Origin: Hypoxylon rubiginosum
Taxonomy: Eukaryota > Ascomycota > Sordariomycetes > Xylariales > Hypoxylaceae
Assembly (NCBI GenBank): GCA_902806565.1
Contig: CADCXA010000001.1
Span: forward strand, 1 to 64,000
Length of the DNA: 64,000 bases
Direction: 5' to 3'
A program made the position numbers and the translations under genes. A model generated the notes under the pieces. The model did not search any database. It was not told the origin of the DNA and worked only from the letters and a program-made list of their open reading frames with translations. Positions 55,324 to 64,000 of the stretch are shown one piece after another. Each line of letters starts with the position of its first letter. The stretch's first letter is position 1.

Positions 55324-57364
55324 TATTTTAATAAATTAAATTATAGCTTTTAACACGCTTTTAAAATAAATTAAAAAAAATTTATTTATTTTTTATTTTA
55401 AAGTTATAGATTATATAATAAATTAAAAAGTTATATTTAATATAAAACATTTAATTTTAATAATAAGATTAATATATAAAAAACTAATAAATAAGGTATA
55501 AATAATATAAATAATATATTATTTATAATATTATTTTATAAACTAAGTAAATTTAAATTTAATACCACACTTAAAATTATATATATTTAAAAAACTATAA
55601 AAACTTTTATAAAAAAAATAAAAAATCTATAAAAAAAATTTATTATTTTTTTTAAAAACTTATAAAAAGTTATAGGATTATATTTTAAAGTAAGGATTTA
55701 AAAAAACTAAAAAATTATATTTAAATAACTATAAAAAAATAAACTTTTAAATTAAATATAAATAATAAACTGTTAATAATAAATAAATTTTAAATTATAT
55801 ATAAATATATATATATAAATTTAATAAATATAAATGGTTTATAAAATATAAAATAAAATTAATAGTTTAAAAAAACTAATAAATTAAAAATAAGTATTTA
55901 AATATTTATATTTTAATATTAATTAAAAAATTATTTTGAACTTTTATTATAATTATAATAAGATTTAACCTTAAATTAATTTAATATAATATAATTAATA
56001 TATTTATAAACGTAAATTTAAATAAGGAAATTTATATAAAAATATCTTTAAAATACTAAAAACGCCAGATTATTTTATATTTATTAAAAACGTTATATAA
56101 ATTAAAAGAATTTTTTTTATTTTAATAAAAAAAACTAATTAAAATATTTATAAAATTAGGTTTTTTAGTTATTTCTTATAAGTTTTATTATTTTTTTTAA
56201 AAATAAAATATTAATTTTTTTTTATATTAATAATATTATTTTTATATATTAAAATTATAAATAATAAACAGTAAATATAATAATATTATAATTATAAAAA
56301 AAATACTAATTTATAAATAAAAACAACTTATAATAGTTTCTTAAAATTAAAATAATTAAAAATTAAAATAAAAAATTAATTTAGTTTTTTTAATTTTTAT
56401 ATATAAATAAATTAAATAAATTATTAATAAATGAGAAATTAAAAATTATTTTTTTAATTTTTATAAGAAATAAAAAACTATTATTTTTATTAAAATTAGT
56501 TTTTTTATAGTTTATTTAATAATATTAATAAAAGATTAAATTAATATTATATATAATAATAATTATATGTTTTAATATTATTTTTATAACTTTTTAACTG
56601 GTTAAATTTAATATAAATTTTAATAATAAATATTATTTTAAAGCTAACTAATTAATTTAATATTTTCTTATTATTTAATACTTATTTTTATAATATAAAT
56701 ATATTAATATATTTAAAATAACTAGTAATATTTTATTTATTAATAATATTTTTAATTAAAAAAATTTATAAATATATATAATAAAACTATTTAAAAAAAT
56801 AATTAAATAACATATGAATAAATAAAATATAATAATTATTTTTATAATAAAAATAAAGTTATTATTTTTTATATAAATTATAAAAAAAACTATATTTATA
56901 TTATATTTAATTATAAAACTTAATATAAATTTAAATAACTTAAAAATTATAATATATTATAATAATAAATAAATAATTAAACTAATATATATAAATATTA
57001 TATTATTTTAAACTAAGTTATAATATATAAATATTTATAATTATTAGTTATAATAAAAAATATTTATAAATTAAATTAAAATTATTTATATTTTTATAAA
57101 AAATATAATAATAAATAATTTTATTAAGGTATTTATTATAAAGAAATTCACCGTATTTATTTAATAATTAAATTTAATAAATATATAAAAAAGAATTAAA
57201 TTTAAATAAATTTATAAGTTTATAAAAAAAGATTTTAATAAAATAAAAAACTTTTTATTTAATAAAAAAAATAATATATATATAATTAATAATTAAAAGA
57301 TATTAAAAAATAAATTTTAATTATTTAAACTTTTTTATTAAAAATAAATAAACTTAGGGAGGTA

Positions 57365-57546
57365 TATTAAATAATAAAAAATTATTTTAAAGGATTTATT
57401 TAAATTTTATATATAGGTTAATAACTAAAACCGTAATAACTTTATTATAAAACTATTTTAAAAAATCGTAAAAACATATATAATTAAAAAAAATATATTT
57501 AATATATATAATTAACCCTTTAATTAAATATATATATAATTTAACA
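57365..57546 (+). repeat. 3' LTR of the inner element
   Basis: 182-bp partner of 51737-51918, ending in the unmutated AACA and followed by the target duplication AATTA. Confidence 0.85.
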
Positions 57547-57551
57547 AATTA

Positions 57552-60500
57552 ATAAAAACTTTTAAAATATTAAATATTTTAAGATTTTTTTACTTTAAGT
57601 TAATTATTTTATGATTTTTTTTAATAATTTAAAACTTTTTTTTTTAGTAAATAATATTTTTTTATTATTATTAAAAAATATTTTTTTTTAAAATAACTAA
57701 TATTATTATTTTAATATAACTTTTTTATAGTTTAATATTATTATTATTTTTATTAATAACTTTATTATACTTTATTTTAAAATTATTAAAATAAAAAAAG
57801 TTTATTTTATTTTTTAAAAAATTTAAATTTAAAATCCTTTTAATTAAAAAAAACTTTTTAATTAATTAACTTTTTATATAAATAATATTAATAAAAATTT
57901 CCTTTATTATTTCCTTGTTAAAAATTTAAAAGATTTTTTATTAAACTTAATATTTCTTTTATTAATTAAGAATTTATTAAAATAAAAATAATATTTTAAT
58001 TTAAAAATTTAACTTTTATATTTTATTGATTTTAAAACTATAAATTAATTATAAAAAATATTTTTAATTTTATTATATTTAATGTTATTATTATTAATCT
58101 TTTAAAATAAATTTTATAATTTTATATTTAAAAATAAAATATTTATAATATTATTTAAACCTTAATTATTTAAATAAATATTACTTATTAAAAAAATTAA
58201 AAAATGTATAAAAACTATAATATTTTTTATATTATTTATAATATTATTATTTAAATATATAATATAAAAATTAAGATATTAATTATTTAAATTATTAGTT
58301 TTAAATATTAAATTAAATAATTTAACCAGGTATTTTTATAATAAGTTTAAAAGATTATTATTAAATTTATAAATAATAATACTATATAATAAATTATAAT
58401 TAATAAACTAATTTAAATTATTTAAAAATAATATTTAGTTTTAAAGTTATTATATATAAATTTTAATATTTATAAAAAAATCTAAAATAAAATTATTAAA
58501 TAAGCTATTATTAAAAATCTATAAATTAATAAATTACTTATTTAAAAATATATTAATTTAATTTAATTAAATTAAACTTTTTAAAAGTAATTATTAAATT
58601 TTTAAGTATATATTAAAGTTATTTTTATTAAATTTATTAAATAATTAGTTATTAATTAATTAATTAATATATAATTAATATTTAAAAATATAAAAAAATA
58701 AGTTATATTTAAATTTAATTTTTAATAATTAATTTAAATTAATATTATTTTTAATATTTACTTTTTATTTATATATTTTAATTTAAAAATAAAAATAAAA
58801 ATTTAATTATTTATTTAAACTTTATAAATTAATTAAATTAAAAAAACTATTATTAATATTTAAGTTTAATTTAATTTTATTTAAACTAGATTTTTTATAT
58901 TTAAAAAAAATAAAAAAAATAATTTATTATTTTTTTTTAATAATCTTAATAATAATTTAAATAACTTTAATAATAAAAAAAATAAATTATTATTAAAACT
59001 TTTATAAAAGTTATTATTTTTTTATATTTTATATATTAAACTAACTTTTTTAATTATATTAAAAAATAAATTAATTTAAATATTTAAATAATTAATTTAT
59101 TTTACTTTTATTATTATTAATTTTATATATTTTAATAAACTTATTATTTATAATAATAAAAAATGTTTTAAATTTTAACTTTAATATTTAAAAATAAAAT
59201 TATATATAAAAATATATATAAAAAACTTTTTAAAGAATTATTATTATATTAATTAAATAAAGTTTTTATTAATAAAAAAAACTTAAATATAATATTAATA
59301 AAAATTATAAATAATAAAATAAATAAAACTTATAGATTTTTAAATAAGTTATAAATTTATTTTAAAAAAATATTTTAAAAACTTTTTAAAAAAATATTAT
59401 AATTTAAAGAAAATATTTAAACTTAAATATTATAAAAATATAATTTAATATTTTATTAAAATATTAAATTTAAATAAATTAATTTAATAATTTAAAATTA
59501 TCTTTTAAAATTATATCGTTAAAATTTTATTAAATAAAATTATTAAATTAATATATTTTTATTAAAAAGGTTTTTTAAATAATAATAAAAAATTTATTAA
59601 TATTATTTAAAAAGCTAAGTAAATTTATAAAAACATATTTATAAATTTTAATATATTAAAAAAAAATAAACTTAATTTAATAACAAAGTAATTAAAATTA
59701 AATTATTAATTTTATAATAAAAATAATCGTTTTAAATTTAATTAAAATTAATTTTTAAAAAAATAAAATTAATAAATAAATAATAATTAATTTAATTTTA
59801 AAAATAAACATTAAATTTTTAATAAAAAAGCTTTATAAAAAATCAACTAAATAAATATTAATTAATATAAAAAAAACAAATACTTATATTAATATTATAA
59901 AAAAAATAACTATAATATTTTATTTTATTTTATAAAAAAAAATATTAATAAAAAAAAGTTATTTATAACTTTAAAAAAATTACTTTTATAAAATAAAAAT
60001 CTAGTAATAATATAACACCAGTTTTTATATTTATAAAAAAAATAAAAATTAATTTAATCTTAATAAAACCTTTTTTTTTAAAAATTATTAAAAAAAAAAA
60101 TTTCAATTTAAATTTTTAAATAGTTATTTTATTATATTAATAAAAAATTAATAACTTAATAATAAATTTATTTTAATTAAAATATAAAAATTATAATAAA
60201 CTTTGTTTATTAAATAACTAAAACTAAAAAAAATATATAAAATTATAAAAAATATTAATAAATTTTTATACTTTTTTTTAATATATTAAATTATAAACTA
60301 TAAAAAATCTTTAACTTTTAATAAATTAACTTTTAAATTATACTTTAAAAACTAACTTATTTATAAAATAATATTTATTTATAATAATAAAAAATATTAA
60401 ATAAAAATACTTATAAATATAAAAAATAATATATTAATTATATTTTTTTTTAAAATATATTAATAAAAAATCTTTATTTATAAATAATAATATTTTTAAT

Positions 60501-63500
60501 TAATAATAAACTTTAACGTTTTAATATTTAAATAAAAAAATAAATTCTATTTAAAAACTTTTATATTATAATATTAAAAAAATCACTTTACTTATTTTAA
60601 TTTTAAATTTATTAATTTAAATAAAAAATATAATATTATTCTTTTTTAATAATAATTTAAATAATATTAATTAACTTATTTTTTTTCCTAAATTTAAAAA
60701 ATCTAATTTATTTTTAAATACTATAAAAAAAACTATATTAATAAAATTTTAATAAATTTATTAACGTTTTTCTTTATTTTAATTATAATTTAAATAAATA
60801 TTTAAAAAATATTTAAAAATATTCCTAAAGAATTCTAAGAATTTTACTTAATTATAATCTAAAAAATAAAATAATAATTTCTTAATTATTAACCTTAAAA
60901 TTATATTATAAATTTTTATAAAAAAAAAGCATTTTTTTAAAAATTTCTTTATATTATAAATAAAAAAAAATTATTTACTTTAAAGTTATAACTAAAAAAA
61001 ATAATTAATATAAAAAAAATTAAAAGATTTATTTTATTATATATTACTTTAATAATATTTATTAAAAAAATAAATTTAAAAAATTTATTATAATTTATTA
61101 TTAATTATTAAAAACTTAATATTATTATTATATTAATTTATTATTTAAATTTTTTAATTATAAAACTTTAAACGCGATTTAAAACTGTTAAATTTTTTAT
61201 TAAAATTAATTTTAAATTTAAATTTAACCTTATATAAATTAAAAAAAAAAACAAATAAAAAATAACCTTTAAATATAAATATAATTTATATAAATATTTA
61301 ATAATACTTTTTAAATTTATTAACACCTTAATAATTTTTTAAATTATAATAAATAATATCTTTTAAAATTTAATTAATATTAATATACTTATTTATTTTA
61401 ATAATATTTTTATTTATAAAAACATTTAAAAAAACATAATATTTTAATAAAAAAAATCTTTAAATAATTAATAAAATATTACTTAATTATATTACCAAGA
61501 AAATGTTTTTAAAAAATTTAAAAAATTAAATTTTTAAAATATATTATTAAAATTAATAATATATTAATAAGTTTAAATAAAATTAAAAATATTTAAAAAT
61601 AAAAAAACCTAATTAACTTTAAAAAATATTAATAATTTATAAAATTTATAAATTTTTATTAACGCTTTATTTATAATTTTTTAATAATAATTAAACTTTT
61701 AATAAATATTAATAAAAAAAATTAAAAAAATTAAAAATAAATAAAACTAATATTAATTATTTTTAAAATATTAAAAAATTAATTTATAACTACTTTAATT
61801 TTTACTTATTTTAATTTAAATTTAATTACTTATATTAAAATAAATGTTTTAAATTTTATAATAAAATTAATTTTATTTTAAAAAAATAAAACTAAAAAGT
61901 TTTATTTTATAGTATTTTACTTTTAAAAATTAAACCTAATTAAAATAAATTATAAAATTTATAATAAAAAATTACTAAATATTATTAACTTTTTTAAAAA
62001 ATAAAAATAATATTTTAAAAAAATATATTATTAAATTAAAATTTATTTTAATTATTAAAACTTTTTTTATTTTATTATTATTAAAATATTAAATTAAAAA
62101 TAAGCTTAATAAGCTTAGTAATTTATTTTATATTAGTTTATTATTAATTATTAACTAGGATATTTAAATAAAAAAACTAATATTTTATTTAAATTATTAT
62201 AATATTATTTTAAAAAAAAAAAAACTAAAAATTAGTTAATTATTTTAATTTTATAAAAAAAATATTTTTCGTATTTATAAGAAATTATATTTACTGTTTT
62301 AACTATTATTTTACTTATATTAAAATAACTTTATAATTTTAAAATATTATAATAATTATTAAAATTTATAAAAAATCTTAAAAAAATTATATTAAAAAAT
62401 CCTGTTTATTTAAAATAAAAAAGTTAATTAAAAAAAAATATAAAAATATAAAATAATTTACTTTATTATAAAAATTATTTATAAATATTAATAGTTTTAT
62501 AATAAAAAATTATAAAATTTAAATATAATATATATATTACTAATTATATAAAAATAAATAAAATTATAAAATTAATAACTTATAATTTTTAATAATTTAA
62601 TTTAAAAAATATAGTTAAAAAATATATTAAAAAATACTTAAAATATTAAAAAAATAAAATTTTAAAATATATATTTTATAGTTTCTTTTAATTTATAAAA
62701 TTTTATTATAAATTTTAATATATTATTATAATAAATTTTATTATAAATTTATTATTATTAAATAAATATAATTTTATATAAATAATAATAAATCTTTTTA
62801 TAAAAATAACTTATTTTATTTTTTTTAAAATAAAAAAAAAATTTAATAATTTTATTAAAATTTTTACTAAAAAATATTAAAAATTATATAATATATTACT
62901 AGATATTATTTTTAATAAAAACTTTAAATTTATAATATATTTATAAAAAAACTTTTTTAAATTAATAAATATTAAATTTTATATAAATATAACTTTTTAT
63001 TTTTAAATTAATAGTTAAATTAAATAATTTAATTAAATTTTTAAAACTTATTTATAATTATTTATTAATTATAAAATAAATAATTAAAAAGATTTATTTT
63101 TTATAGTTAAATTTATTTATAATAATATAATTTTATTCTTTTTTTATAAAATATTTTTTTATATTAATTATAATTATTATTTTATAATATATAATTTTTT
63201 ATTTAAAATACTTAAAAATCTAAAAAACTAATTTTACTTTTATTAAATAACTTAAATTTAAAAAGATATTTAAAAATACTTTAAATAAAACCAATATTAA
63301 ATAAAAATTTAAATAAATATAAAACATATTAAAAATTTTAAATATATTAAAAAATAATTAGTTATATTAAATATTAAAAATATAAAAATAAAAAAACTTA
63401 TAAAAAAATTAAATTAAAAAATATTAAAACTTTTTAAAATTTAAAAAATAATTTCTTTAATTATTATAAAATTTATATTTTTTAAAAATTAAAAAATCTA

Positions 63501-63840
63501 TAACTTATTTTATATTTCTTTTATTAAATTTTATTATATTAATAATTAAATATTATTTAACTTTAATTAAATTTTATAAAAAATAACTTTAATTAAAATA
63601 AAAAATTATTAAATAAAAAAAATAAAAAACTTTATAAAAAACTTAAAAAAAATAAAATATTTAATTAAATAAAAAAAATAACTTATTAAAAAATATTAAA
63701 TTTAAAAACCTTATAATTATTTATTTAATAAAAAAACTAAATATTTTATTAAAAACTTTTATTAATAATAATTAAGAAAATTTATAGATTTTTATATATA
63801 TAAAATAATATTTTAAAATAAAACTTAAAAAAAAAAAAGT
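57552..63840. other. Interior of the outer element, no readable gene
   Basis: AT-rich and RIP-degraded, with stops in all frames. I could identify no protein domain, repeat unit or RNA gene. Confidence 0.7.
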
Positions 63841-64000
63841 TAATATTATACGGCTTAATTTAAATAACTTATTTAATTAAAAAAACTTATAATTATAAAT
63901 TTTAATAAATATATATTTTATATATTAATATATAAGTTAATTAAAATTAAATAAATAAAAATAATTTAAATTAAAATAATAAAACTAATATATATTAATT
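63841..64000 (+). repeat. Right LTR of the outer element, incomplete
   Basis: 160 bp colinear with 51365-51524, more heavily mutated by G-to-A and C-to-T. Cut by the window end. Confidence 0.75.

Larger units (their letters stand above)
51737..57546 (+). mobile_element. Inner RIP-degraded LTR retrotransposon (5810 bp), nested
   Basis: Two 182-bp direct repeats (51737-51918, 57365-57546) start TATTAAATAATAAAA. The right ends AACA and the left AATA, so mutated TG...CA ends. The target duplication AATTA is intact on both sides (51732-51736, 57547-57551). A polypurine tract AGGGAGG at 57356-57362 precedes the right LTR, so the element is on the plus strand. It lies inside the outer element and so is younger. 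All frames are destroyed. Confidence 0.85.
51365..64000. mobile_element. Outer RIP-degraded LTR retrotransposon, runs off the window
   Basis: 51365-51524 and 63841-64000 are colinear over 160 bp without gaps; nearly all differences are G-to-A or C-to-T in the right copy. The left copy starts TGTTATC, the right TAATATT. The right copy is preceded by a long A-rich purine run ending in G (63829-63839), a mutated polypurine tract, which puts the element on the plus strand. Without the nested element and its target duplication it spans about 6.7 kb to the right LTR start. No coding sequence can be read. The right LTR is cut by the window end. Confidence 0.75.

Overview
The window is the left end of a chromosome of a filamentous ascomycete (Pezizomycotina). 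It opens with 24 copies of CCCTAA. Three very AT-rich blocks (roughly nine bases in ten are A or T by eye) carry the signature of repeat-induced point mutation (RIP): CpA/TpG almost gone, TpA in excess, and surviving C mostly in CpG or CpT. Intron-less genes with CT-rich leaders and promoters full of ACCTAGGT-like words fit the same group. I do not name a species.

Layout. 1-144 telomere. 145-22558 RIP-degraded DNA, including a dead LTR element (7969-19698; 154-bp LTRs) that was later split by a young, apparently intact Ty1/copia element on the minus strand (10488-16831; LTRs identical on reading, target duplication TATAT). 22559-51364 is a GC-balanced island. 51365-64000 is a second RIP block made of two nested LTR elements: an outer one whose right LTR runs off the window end, and an inner one at 51737-57546.

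The island holds three convincing protein genes. The genes at 30255-32999 and 48323-49999 are paralogs sharing a ~300-residue domain I do not recognise, and they share promoter sequence too. The gene at 38560-40191 encodes a protein with six NPF motifs, and its disordered tail is related to the tail of the 914-residue paralog. Around them lie relics: a minus-strand gene split by a 150-bp hAT-type MITE (36168-36317, perfect 34-bp inverted repeats, 8-bp target duplication), a long decayed minus-strand block (41.5-45.3 kb) with hydrophobic and helical segments, solo LTRs, and three copies of a tRNA-derived SINE.

The most unusual feature is a set of arrays of a 15-bp near-palindrome, TGCGAANNNTTCGCA, at 24442-24600, 25172-25575 and 27277-27829, with a two-unit relic at 47.8 kb. 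In the largest array about 20 units are spaced almost only by ~19-20 or ~30-32 bp, close to two and three turns of the DNA helix. I know of no element described this way. It is the best candidate here for an undescribed system, possibly phased protein-binding sites.
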